A model generated the notes under the pieces. That model had not been told where the DNA came from and did not search any database. It was given only the letters and a program-made list of their open reading frames with translations. From Benincasa hispida (lineage: Eukaryota > Streptophyta > Magnoliopsida > Cucurbitales > Cucurbitaceae), in the NCBI RefSeq assembly GCF_009727055.1, contig NC_052358.1, forward strand, positions 47,777,802 to 47,841,801: 64,000 nucleotides of DNA, given 5' to 3'. The translations under genes and the position numbers were made by a program. Shown one piece after another: positions 11,186 through 22,595 of the stretch (positions are counted from its first letter, which is position 1; the number at the start of each line of letters is the position of its first letter).

Positions 11186-13315
11186 TGTTGGGGTTGATGC
11201 CCTAAAGTCTTGTGTCCTGTAGTTCGTAAACAGATTGTATGAACGCTTGTGTTGTTAATATATGATATTTACTTCACATATTGTATTTTTACTCAGTTGC
11301 TTGTTTTATTTGCTTTACTACAAACCAATAAACATAAAATCCCTGGTTATCTGTATGTGACTCAAGCATGTATGTGGTGACATACAAGTGGATCATGTCT
11401 TGAGTGATAACCAAAATGGTCTGTAGTATATGGATATAGGAGGGAAACCTTATCTTGGTAACGCTATGGATGCGGCCCGCTTTGTGAAATGGTCACAAAT
11501 GTTGTGACTTGTCACATATGATCTGATCCTGATCATTCGTGTTAGGGATATGCAAATGGAGGCGTCCTATATAGAGAGTTTGTATAAGACCTGACCACGA
11601 AGTGTTAACTTCTCATTATATAACACCGTTCATGATAGAGACTTCACTTCACTAGGATGACCATAGGTAACATGACCTCAATCCCGAGTGAGTTGGGAAC
11701 TCTTGCCATTGAGAGCGGTCCCTTGATTTGTATGGGTGCGAGGGGTCAGGTTGCCGATTCAAACCTACCATTTTGGGGATTCGTCTGATTTGGGAGTTGG
11801 GAACTCAACTACACAAGATGGAATTCACTCCTTCCCCGAGGTAGGGGTAAGCAAATAGATAGCTCCCTTAAAGGCTGATTCCAGGGCTTGAACGATGTGG
11901 CGCTACACACCTTCTCTTGGCCCGAGAGGTGTTCACACATAGTTGGACTATGTTGTATTGTTCATTAGAGGAATCAGTGGTACTTAAGGAATGAGATGTA
12001 ACTACAGGGGCAAAACGATAATTTGGCCCAACTGTACTTACGAGTATCTGTGAAGGGTCATCGTACTCATGATTGGTTATATCTGATAGGCACAGAAATA
12101 TATTTATGGTAAGAAGAACTCAGTTGTTGGTCTTTAGTAGAATACCCGACAGTTAACAGATGGTGGATCTCGTGGCTAAAGAGTTTAGTCAGCTATTCAC
12201 AGACCGTTGGAGCTTCGAGCCATGTCCATTAGGTCCCCTGGGTAGCTTGGATAAAGTTGAGAACCAGTGTTTAGGTTAATTTGAAATATTCAAATTAACA
12301 AGAGAAAGTTCGATTATATATGATATAATTGGACTGGTTAATTATATATGATATAATTAGCTAAATGTATGAGATACATTATTTTGGAGGAAATTAGATA
12401 TAAATATGATTTATATCAAGTAGAGGAGAAAATACTATAGTAGATATGTGATATCAAACTATAGGTTAAAAATATAATATGATTATATTTATTATTAATT
12501 AATTGATTAATTATATGATAATTAAGTCAATTTTTCACGTTCGGACGTGGGTTAGTAGGGCAGCGTCGGTTATTGTAACTGATGAATTAAAATGAAAATG
12601 ATTTTCATTTCGTCGAAGTCATCCAAAAGAAATCAAGAGATCGCACTGGTGAAAAGTAAGAGATCGCTTAAGCATTTCGAAAGCCTATACGATAGTCACT
12701 CTCCACCTAAACGATCGTCCACCTCGTGCTTAAATGATCGCATACTAGTTCCTACACGATCGCATAGATTCTCTAAACGATCGTAGTGTGTGTCGAGTTT
12801 GCTAAACGATCATATACCATTTCCTAAACGATCGTTCAGTAAAATCTACACGATCGTGTACTGTCTCCTAAACGATAAGCATCGTGCTATGCGATAGCGC
12901 CTTTTTCCCTCCCACTTGCTTATCGCCTACACGATCCGTGCTTCCTCCTTCCTCTACCAAATTCACCAAAGACCACGCGTTAGGTTCTCACTCCGAGAAT
13001 ACCATGGGCTCTTTTCTGGTAGTGTCGTCCCCACGACGTTCGTGTTCATGCAGTTGTTCATTCTGTTATAGTCGACGCTGCTGCTGGGCGTTGGTTGATC
13101 GGGTGGAAGGTTCCGTTACGTTGAGTTCCAAATATTGAAGATTGTCTTCAACTGGTATGACACTCTCTCCCTTGTTATATCTTATTTATAGCATGCCGTT
13201 AATTAAGATTTGTTTACATAACTGTGCGTTTGAATGTATATTGTTGTATTTCGGTCACTGTGAGATCGGAGTGATCCGAACGCACTCTTGGAACTCTTTG
13301 GTAAGAGATCCTTCA
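11186..13315 (+). mobile_element. Solo LTR of a second copia family, nested in A's 5' LTR
   Basis: 2130 bp with ends TGTTGGGGTTGATGCCC and CCTTCA, flanked by GGATC (11181-11185) and GAATC (13316-13320), a 5-bp target duplication with one change. The A-LTR sequence is continuous across it (compare 21490-21530). Its layout is distantly like the A LTR (GGTCTGTAGTATATGGAT, GTAACGCTATGGATGCGGCC), so it is probably a related copia lineage. Positions 12610-12900 carry about ten degenerate CTAAACGATCG units (see findings). No internal region is present. Confidence 0.85.
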
Positions 13316-13814
13316 GAATCGACTTATTGATCATGGTTAAATCAAGTGGACGAAACATATCTATAGTGAAAAGAGTGCAACCATCGAGCTATATTGGTAT
13401 GCCTCGATGGTTAACAAATATTGGTTAATTTGGGCTAAAGAGTTTAATCGATTAATCTCAAATCATTGGAGTTCATGATCTGTAGGTTCATAAGATCCCT
13501 CTACTACCTCGTAAAATATTACACCTTGGATTAGAATCTTGAGCGAATTTGAAGTGTTCAAATTCGAAATTACGGTTTAAATTTGAAATATTCAAATTCA
13601 ATTTAGGGTTCAGATAATTATACTCGATATAATTAAACGTTTAAATTTATCGAAATTAAATGTAAATTAGTGAGTTAAAAATATTTAAATATTGTTTTAA
13701 ATATTGATTACATGAATAGGGATTCATGTTTAAATTAGTTGTTTTATTAATTTAATATTTGATATTAAATTATTATTTAATTAATTAATTAAATTTGTTT
13801 AATTAATTATTTAA

Positions 13815-14038
13815 GGGTTGTTTTTTAAAAATAGAAAAATGAACCAAAATATTTACAAGATATAGCAAAATTTTAGAACTATCAATAATAGATGCTGATG
13901 GATACTGATAGACTTCTATCAATGTCAGACATTGATAGAAGTCTATCAGTATCCATCAGCATCTATTATTGATAGTTCTAAAATTTTGCTATATTTTGTA
14001 AATATTTTCAACAGTTTTACCATTTGAAATAATTTTTC
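13815..14038. mobile_element. Fold-back MITE with 81-bp inverted arms
   Basis: A 224-bp insertion in A's 5' LTR, absent from the 3' LTR at the matching place (near 21970-21985), flanked by 9-bp repeats ATTATTTAA (13806-13814 and 14039-14047). The core is a near-perfect palindrome, arms 13846-13926 and 13928-14008 around one central base, with a single mismatch seen. It includes TTTACAAGATATAGCAAAAT, TGATGGATACTGATAGACTT and their complements. The 9-bp duplication suggests Mutator-type mobilisation. A transcript would form a very long hairpin. Confidence 0.85.
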
Positions 14039-14567
14039 ATTATTTAAATTAAATCAATTTCAATTTAGAAAATTTAATTTCAGTTAATTTAATTTAATTA
14101 AGTTGAAAATTGAATTAAATTAAAATAATTGAAATTGAGTTGAGTGGAAAAATCCTATATTGAGTTTGTTAGTGGATTTTTTCACATTTTGACACCTTGC
14201 CTACTCACTTAGTGCTAATTGAGGTGTCAATTAGCTGAATATATGAGTGCTTGCATGCTACAACTTGTTAAATACTTCATTATTTAGAACTTTGAAGCCA
14301 CGCAATCTAATTTTCTAAGATTTTGAACTAGAAATTATTTTTTGTCTTCAAACTCTCTCAAACCCTCTCAACCTCTTTAAAAATCTGAGTTTCCACCACT
14401 CAATCCAAGGTTGAGAATAGTAGAAAAGTTCCTCTTTGTAGTCTACTAAAGATTTGGAGATTCAATTTTGTGTATAGAGCAAGGATGCATAAAATATTTA
14501 GACAACAATAGTTAGAGTGCTTAATCATTCTGTTTGCTTTCGCATTTTGCTTTTTTTTTTCCTATCA

Positions 14568-16542
14568 GTTAGTATTAGAGCATGATATAAGCACTCAATT
14601 AACGTTAATTTGATTTTGGTGGGTGAATTTCTAGCAATGAATGTTTGGTAACTGATATGTTTTTTAATTCAACTTTGGCATTTTATTTCTCTTTGATTCA
14701 GTTGTTAAATTTGTAATTGGCTCTTGATTTATGAGCTTTAATGTGTGCTTAAGAGTCTGTAATTTTATTAGAGTCAATAGAGTTGAAACTAGGTTGTAAT
14801 TGAATATTGAAACAAGCAAGCTCAACTGAAAAAAACTAGAGAGGAAGCCATTGCCAAGCAGTGTCACGACACTTCTTTGCAATATTGTTTCATGAACCCG
14901 AGGTGTTGCAACATTGGGATGGAGTGTTGCGATGTTGCTCATCCCAGCCCAAAAATGCGCGCATTCGTGAATTGGTTCTTGGGAGCGGTCCGGTTCGACC
15001 AATTTGGTGGCATGGGGTCCAGTTTAACCTATTTTGGACCGGTTCAGTTTCAAATGGAGCTTTGGATGGCCAATTCGGGTGGTTCAAATCTTGTTTGGGT
15101 CGGTTTGAGTGGTCGAAAGGCTTTCTCAAGCTATTTCTAAATTATTTTTGTAATAATTTAGTTTATTGCGTGCTTAGAGTGCCAAATTTTGTCCATATCA
15201 TTGTTGTCTAAATATTTTATGCATGTGATGTATGTTATATTTAAATTAAACATGTTTGTGCATATTATATGTCATGTAGATTTAAATCTTACCATAGGAA
15301 AGCATGTTTCATACAGTAAAATATGTTATAAATTGGTTATAATATATATAGTATGCAAGATTAGGGTTTCATAAGATTAATATAATTGTTATATTAATAT
15401 ATAGAATGCTTAAGTATATGTTATAGTATGTCTATATTTTATAAGAGTTATAAAATGAATTTAGACATTTAAATCTATAACAAAGATAAGATGCATGCTC
15501 ATTTAAGTTTAATAACAACTTATTTTAATAGTTAAAATAGGTTGTTATCTTATAAAACTCGGTTACAAACTTAATCGGTCTATAATCCTATTTAAGGCTG
15601 GAAATACTTAAGTTGACGGTTTACATAACACCTCCTACCTGGGGATTTTAGCCGAATTTATAAGCGTTGTTAACCAGTTTTATGAGCATGCATGAGTAGT
15701 GTGAGGTAATAAAATGGTTTTATCACTTAGACATCGTAGGCTAAATCCAAATGTAAACGTTATACTTGGATAAACCACATAGACTTAGGATGTTTTTAGC
15801 CGAAATATACCTAAGTACAAAAGATACCCAAATAATTAGAAAACTTCAGTGAGAGATTAATAATATATACGATATATTATTTTTAGCTCTCGCATCCCTA
15901 AGAGTTCACATCATGAGATCCATGCTTGGTTTCGTGTCGCTTTTACCGCGACTGCTCCATTCGAAAAATGTTTGCATAGGTCAAAATCAAGGTGAATAAG
16001 GGAAGTAATTCATAGTAACTGGGTGCAGGAAATATGTCAATATATCCTACGGTCTCTTCCATTAGTTTGAATCGTGAGATTCCTATATTGCACCTACTGT
16101 CGTTTTTAGGCGACACTAGCTAGTCGTTTTTACGGCGACCCCTTGGAGGGTTGTAACATAGGACTTGGAACAACCCAAACTTCAGGAATGAATAGGGTTT
16201 CTTAGTTTCAGCTTGAACATTGTCTTCGTATTCGGGGGAATATTCATACCGTTCTATGAAATCTGAAAATGGAAGGTCACACTTAGAGGAATTACTAAAT
16301 GTTAGTAGGTTCTTGACCAAAAACGGTAACTAAATGACTATATTAATAAGAGTTATTATGGATATAGTATTTGGTCAATATTTTCTTGCTCTAGTGAAGG
16401 AGTATGTGACTGCCCCTCGGTAGCATCTATTCTAACTCACTAAAGTATCGTTACAAATAAATAAAGAAATACAAATACTTTTTTACTTTTGCTAAAATTA
16501 GATTTATATGCAATTTACTTATAGAATTTGTTTATGTTTCAA
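14568..16542 (+). other. Untranslated leader of element A
   Basis: About 2 kb between primer site and gag. It contains no supported gene; open frames on both strands at 14861-15211 overlap each other and lack motifs. Three small inverted repeats of the form GTCG-(N)8-9-CGAC occur at 15935-15952, 16099-16114 and 16123-16139. Long leaders are common in this type of element. Confidence 0.55.
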
Positions 16543-17330
16543 CATGTCAAACTCGATTATACAACTCTTAGCCTCCAATAAATTAAATGGAGAGGGTTAT
16601 TTAAATTGATAATCAAACATAAACAGAATACTAGTAGTTGATGATCTAATATTTATTTTAATAGAGGAACGTCCTCCTCTTCCCAATCCTAATACAACCC
16701 GAAATATTCGAGATATCTATGAAAGATGGGTCTGGGCTAATGAAAAAGCCAGAGCCTATATGGTTGCAAGCATATCTGATGTGCTTACCAAAAAGCATGA
16801 AACCATGGTTACTGCGAGAGAGATCATGGAGTCGTTACAAGGGATGTTTGGACAACCATCTTCATCGGCACGACACGATGTTATTAAATATGTTTATAAT
16901 CACATATGAAAGAAGGGACCTTCATTAGAGAACATGTATTAGACATGATGGTCCACTTCAATATAGCGGAGGCAAACGGGACTGTCATAGATGAGAAGAG
17001 CCAAGTTAGTATGATAATAGAATCTCTTTCGAAGATTTTTCTAACTTTTTGTACGAATGTTGTAATGAATAAGATTGATTACAGCTTGACGACTCTTCTC
17101 AATGAACTCCAAACTTACCAATTTTTAATGAAAAATAAGGAAAGAGATGCAAATGTTGTTTCCCAAAGAAAATTTCAAAAGGGTGTTTCATCTAGTACAA
17201 AACCCTTTAAAAAGAAGTCTGGATCTTCAAAGGATAAGAGTATCCAGATGAAGAAAAAGGGAAAAGGGAAGAAACAGTCTCCTGCCACTAAAAGCAAGAT
17301 GAAAGTAAAAATGTTTCCATTGCAATGTTG
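16543..17330 (+). pseudogene. Element A gag remnant
   Basis: Starts MSNSIIQLLASNKLNGEGYL, a copia gag opening, then a stop. Other frames continue with YERWVWANEKARAYMVASIS and an MESLQGMFGQ-type motif, then from 16906 a frame with REHVLDMMVHFNIAE and a K/S-rich basic tail to 17330. Together these match the copia gag polypeptide (UBN2-like). At least one stop and two frame changes break it. A clear CCHC zinc knuckle is not seen; degenerate sequence near 17325-17350 may be its remnant. Confidence 0.75.
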
Positions 17331-17431
17331 ACGGGTAATGGAAACATAATTGCCCTAAGTATCTTGCGGAGAAGAAAGCTGAGAAGGCAAGTCAAGGTAA
17401 ATGTGATTTACTTGTCATAGAAACATGTTTA

Positions 17432-20400
17432 GTGGAAAGTTCTCACTTAACCTGGATATTAGATTTAGGCGCCGCTAATCATATTTGCACTTTCTTACAG
17501 CAAATTAGTTCCTGGAAGCTGCTATCAGAAAATGAAATGACTTTCAAGGTAGGAACAAGTGAAGTTATTTCAGTAGAAGTAGTGGGAAATATCAAGTTAT
17601 TTTTTAGAGATTCTTACATTTTACTTGAAAATGTATATTTTGTACCTAAAATGAAAAGGAACTTAATCTTTATATCTTGTTTGCTGGAACATATGTATAA
17701 AGTCACTTTTGATATAAATGAAGTGTTCATTAGTTCAAAAGATGTTCAAATGTGTACAGAGACTTGAAAATAACTTGTATGTGTTAAAACCAACTGAGGC
17801 AAAATCCATTTTAAATATAGAGATGTTTAAAATGGTAGAAATTCAAAATAAGAAAAGAAAGATTTCTCCTAATGCCTATCTTTGGCACTTAAGACTTGGT
17901 CACATAAATCTCAATAGGATTGAGAGATTGGTTAAAAATGGTCATCTAAATTAGTTAAAAGATAGATCTTTACCTCCATGTGAATCATGTCTTGAGGGAA
18001 AAATGACTAAAAGATCTTTTTCAGAAAAAGTTTTAGAGCCAAAGATCTTTTTCAGAAAAGGTTTTAGAGCCAAAGAACCTCTAAAACTTATACATTCAGA
18101 CCTTTGTGGTCCGATGAATGTCAAAGCTCAGGGAGGATCTGAATATTATGTCAGTTTCATTGATGATTATTCTAGATATGATTATGTTTACCTAACGCAT
18201 CAAAAGTCTGAGACTCTTGAAAAGTTCAAAGAGTATAATACTGGGGTTGAGAACCTATTAGGTAAAAATATAAAAACACTTTAATCAGATCGGGATGGTG
18301 AGTATATGGATTAACAATTCCAAAATTATTTAGTAGAACGTGGAATTTAATCCCAACTCATAGCAACTGGTACACCACAGCAGAATGGTGTAGCAGAAAG
18401 GAGAAATCGAACCTTGTTAGATATGGTTCGTTCAATGATGAGTTATGGCCAATTACCTCAGTCCTTTTTGGGTATGCAATACAAACTACTGTACATAGAC
18501 TGAACATGGTTCCCTCAAAAAAAGTTTCAGAAACACTGTATGAGTTATGGAGAGGACATAAAGGTAGTTTACGTCACTTCATAATTTGGGGATGCCCGAC
18601 ACACGTGTTGGTGCAAAATCCTAAGAAGTTGGAACGACGTTAAAAATTATGCCTATTTGTTGGATACCCTAAAGAAACAAAATGTGGGCTATTTTATGAT
18701 CCTCAAGAAGATAAAGTATTTGTATCGATAAAGTATTTGTATCGACAAACGCTACATTCTTAGAAGAGGGTCACATAAGAAATCATCAACCTCAGAGTAA
18801 ACTAGTATTAGATGATATATCCAGGGAATCTACAGATAGGTCAACAAGAGTTGTTGATCAAGTTGGTCCTTCAACAAGAGTTGTTGCTTCATCACATCCC
18901 TCTCATGAGATGAGAATGCCTCAACATAGTGGGAGGGTTGTTCAATAGCCTGACCGCTATATGGGTTTAGTGGAAACTCATGTGATCATACCTAATGAGG
19001 CTTAGGATCCATTAACCTTTAAACAAGCAATGGAAGATGTAGACAAAGATCGATGGACTGAAGTCAATGTACTTCAATTTTGTCTAATAATTTGTAGATC
19101 AACCAGATGAGGTAAAACCTATTGATTGTAAGTGGATCAACAAGAGAAAATGAGACCAAACTGGTAAGGTACAAACATATAAAGCTAAACTCGTGGCAAA
19201 AGGTTTTACCCAAATAGAGGGGGTAAACTATGAAGGAACCTTCTCACATGTTACCATGATTAAATCTATAAGAATACTTCTATCCATGGTTGCTTGCTAT
19301 GATTATGATATCTTGCAAATGGATGTCAAGATAGCCTTTTTGAATGGTCATCTTGACAAAAGTATTTATATGTCTCAACCAAAAGGGTTTATTGAACAGG
19401 GTCAAGAGCAGAGGGTTTGCAAGCTTAATAGATCCATTTATGGATTGAAACAGGCATCTCAATACTAAAATATAAGATTAGATACTGCGACTAAATTTTA
19501 TGGCTTTTAACAGAACGTTGGCAAACCTTGTGTTTACAAGAAGATAGTCAACAAGACTGTAGCTTTCTTGGTTCTTTATGTTGATGATATCTTGCTTGTT
19601 GGGAATGAAACAAGGTTCCTTGCTGATATAAAAAGATGGCTAGCATCGCAATTTCAAATGAAAGATTTGGGAGATGCCCAATATGTTCTTGGAATCCAAA
19701 TTGTTCGAAATCGCAAGAATAGAACGCTAGCATTATCTAAAGCATCTTATATTGACAAGATGTTGTCAAGATATGACATGCAAAAGTCCAAAAAGGGTAT
19801 GTTATCTTGTAGACACGAAATTCATATGTCTAAAGAATGGTGTCCTAAGACACCTCAAGAAGTTGAGGAAATGAAAAAAATTTCTTATGCATCAGCAGTC
19901 GGGAGCATGATGTATGTTATGTTATGTACACATCCCGACATATTCTTTGCAGTTGAAATTGTCAGCAGGTTTCAGTCTAACCCTGGACATAACCGTTGGA
20001 TTGCTGTTAAGAATATCCTTAAGTATCTTCGGACAATGAGGGACTATCTGCTCGTGTATAGTCTTAAGGATTTGATCCTTATGAGATACATGATTCTAAT
20101 TTTCAGACTGATGTAGATTCTAGGAAATCTACTTCAGGATCAGTGTTCACTCTCAACGGAGGAGCAATAGTGTGGAGAAGTATCAAACAGAGTTGTATTG
20201 TTGATTCCACGATGGAGGCTAAATATATAGATGCATGTGAAACAGCCAAAGAAGCAGTATGGCTCAGAAAATTCCTAATAGATTTGGAAGTGGTTCCAAA
20301 TATGCATCTGTCGATCACCCTGTATTGTAATAATAGTGGAGCAGTTGCTAACTTAAAGGAACTGGGGAGCCATAAATGTGGGAAACACATCGAGAGAAAG

Positions 20401-20550
20401 TACCATCTCATCCGAGAGATAGTACACAGAGGAGACGTGATAGTCATAAAAATAGCCTCTAAAGATAATCCTACTAATCCATTTACAAAGGCCCTCACGG
20501 CTAAAGTGTTCGAAGGTCACCTGGTCGGACTGGGACTACGAGCTTCATAA
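17432..20550 (+). pseudogene. Element A pol remnant (PR-IN-RT-RH)
   Basis: In order: an aspartic protease with WILDLGAANHIC (the usual DSG changed to DLG) at 17450; a pre-integrase segment WHLRLGHINLNRIERL near 17880; integrase with HSDLCGPMNV and FIDDYSRYDYVYL near 18090-18190 and TPQQNGVAERRNRT near 18370; reverse transcriptase with AKGFTQIEGVNYEGTFSHV at 19193, QMDVKIAFLNGHL, and LYVDDILLVGNE at 19574; RNase H with STMEAKYIDACETAKEAVWL at 20203 and a terminal NPFTKAL tail ending 20550. Stops at 17767, 17952, 18282, 19466 and 20114 and several frame shifts make it non-functional. A short direct repeat (AGCCAAAGATCTTTTTCAG / TTTTAGAGCCAAAGA) duplicates part of the pre-integrase end near 18015-18080. 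Confidence 0.9.
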
Positions 20551-20676
20551 ATCTAGGGTAAGTAGGAGAATGTCAAGAGTATATAGATGCCCTAATTTAT
20601 TGTATTTTCTCTTTTCTCAATATTGTATATATGTATATATTAGTAACCCATTGGAATTTTAGTCCAACTGGGAGAT

Positions 20677-22590
20677 TGTTGGGAATGTCCTAAAACTCGC
20701 AGTTCATAATCATGGAAACATATTCTATTTATCAATAAAAGTATTATTGAAGCATTTATTCAATAAAAGTGTTATTGAAATTTCATTATGTAATAAAAAT
20801 ATAATAAACGAATCCATGGCTATAATATGAATACTATAACTTTATGTAGGACATAAAAGAGGATCAAATTATAATATATAGCAAAAAAAGTCTATAAGTA
20901 TATGGATGAGATTGGCTACCTCGTCTTGGGGACACTATGGATGTGGCCTACTTTATATACTGATACAAATAACGTGATCCCGAAATTGTTCATGTAGAGA
21001 CATGCGAATAAGGGATGCAAAAGAGTTTTGCATAAGATCGAACCACTAAATAGTCATTTTTTCTTTATAACAATTGTTACTATTAAAACTGACTATTTAA
21101 ATTTGATGATCTAGAGTAACTCGATCTTAATCCTGAGCTAACTATGAACTTCTGTTTATTCGAGATTATCCTTTAATCTGCAGGTGAGAGTAGATCAACA
21201 ACACTGCTCAACAAGCCTCTCATTTTTGGGATAAGATTGGATAGATAGCTGGGGACATAGTCCTACTAGATGGAATTCACTCCTGCCCATTTTAGGGTTA
21301 GCAAATAGGTCGTTCCCTTAAGTAATGATTCCTGGTCTTGAATAAAAGAGCCCCGCCCTCTCATGGCCGAGAAGGACAGTTTATTAGTTGAACTATAAAC
21401 CAATTGTTCAATAGAGGATCAATGGGAGCTTAAGGATCAAGATTTATTTACAAGGGCAAAACGATAATTTTGACCTAACTGTAAATACGAACGACCTGTG
21501 AAAGATTGACTTACTGATCATGGTTAAATCAAGTGGCCAGAAATATATCTACAGTGAGGAGAGTGCAACCATCGAGCTATATTGGTACATCTCGGTGGTT
21601 AACGAATATTTTTCGGGCTAAAGAGTTTAATCAATTAATCTCTCAAATCGCTAGAGCTCATGATTTTTAGGTTCGTAAGATCCCTCTATTACCTCATAAA
21701 ACATTACACCTTGAATTAGAATATTGAGCGAATTTGAAGTGTTTAAATTCCAAATTAGGATTTGAATTTGAAAAGTTCAAATTTAGTTTAAGGTTTGGAT
21801 AATTATATTCGATATAATTAAACGTTTAAATTTATCGAAATTAAACGTAAATTAGAGAGTTTAAAATATTTTATTTAAAAGTTAATTACATGAATGAATA
21901 GGGATTCATGTTTAATTTAGGTGTTTTATTAATTTAATATTTGATATTAAATTTGTTTAATTAATTACTTAAATTTGTTTAGTTAATGACTTAAATTAAA
22001 TCAATTTCAATTTAGAAAATTTAATTTCAGAAATTAAATTTTGATTTAATTTAATTAAGTTGGAAAAATTGAATTAAATTAAAATAATTGAAATTAAGTT
22101 GAGTGGAAATTTCCTACATTGAGTTTGTTAGTAGATTTTTTTCACATTTTGACATCTTGCCACTCACTTAGTGCTAATTGAGGGGTCAATTAGCTGAATA
22201 TATGAGTGCTTGCATGCTACAACTTGTTAAATACTTCATTATTTAGAATTTTGAAGCCATACAATCCAATTTTCTGAGATTTTGAAGCAAAAATTATTTT
22301 TTGTCTTCAAACTCTCTCAAACCCTCTTAACCTCTCTAAAAAATCTGAGTTTCCAACACTCAATCCAAGGCTAAGAATAGTAGAGAAGCTTCTCTTGGTG
22401 GTCTACTAAAGATTTGGAGATCCAATTTCGTGTAGAGAGCAAGGATCAAGAAGGAATCTACAAAGGTATACATACTTGAAACCCTTTTACTTGAAAATTT
22501 GTTTTAACCATGCTTTGGAACTCAAATTAAGTGTAGTTAGAGTGCTTAATTATTCTATTTGCTTCTGCATTTTTCTTGTTTATCCTATCA
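20677..22590 (+). repeat. 3' LTR of element A
   Basis: 1914 bp, TGTTGGGAATGTCCTAAAAC to TTTATCCTATCA, followed by the TTTCA target repeat. This is the cleanest full-length reference in the window for the A family, which also occurs at 7596-9427, 48505-50482, 52745-53609 and 60681-62640. Confidence 0.93.
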
Positions 22591-22595
22591 TTTCA

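Larger units (their letters stand above)
10302..14567 (+). repeat. 5' LTR of element A (with nested insertions)
   Basis: Starts TGTTGGGAATGTCCTAGAAC and ends CCTATCA next to the primer site. It is 4266 bp against 1914 bp for the 3' LTR. The excess is explained by the solo LTR 11186-13315, the MITE 13815-14038 with its target duplication, and the adapter plus duplicated flank around 10919-11113. Apart from these, the two LTRs align with short indels; for example the TGACCTAAGGTAA-type block present near 21100 is absent here. Confidence 0.9.
10302..22590 (+). mobile_element. Element A: Ty1/copia retrotransposon with long LTRs
   Basis: Plus-strand copia element nested in the reverse transcriptase of M. 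It is flanked by perfect 5-bp direct repeats TTTCA (10297-10301 and 22591-22595). LTRs are 10302-14567 and 20677-22590; the 5' one is enlarged by a nested solo LTR, a MITE and an assembly artefact. The primer site TAGTATTAGAGC is at 14570-14581. A leader of about 2 kb precedes gag, followed by protease, integrase, reverse transcriptase and RNase H, all with stops or frameshifts. GGGAGAT just before the 3' LTR is the end of the polypurine tract. The coding part is dead, but the precise ends and perfect target repeats make the insertion certain. Confidence 0.93.

Noticed and set aside
12610..12900. CRISPR-like array from spaced CGATCG repeats
   Set aside because: Units are degenerate, spacing varies, and they sit in a plant LTR. 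No cas genes and no identical repeats.
14861..15211. Overlapping open frames on both strands in the leader of element A
   Set aside because: They lie between primer site and gag, lack motifs and overlap antiparallel; they are chance frames in a GC-richer stretch.
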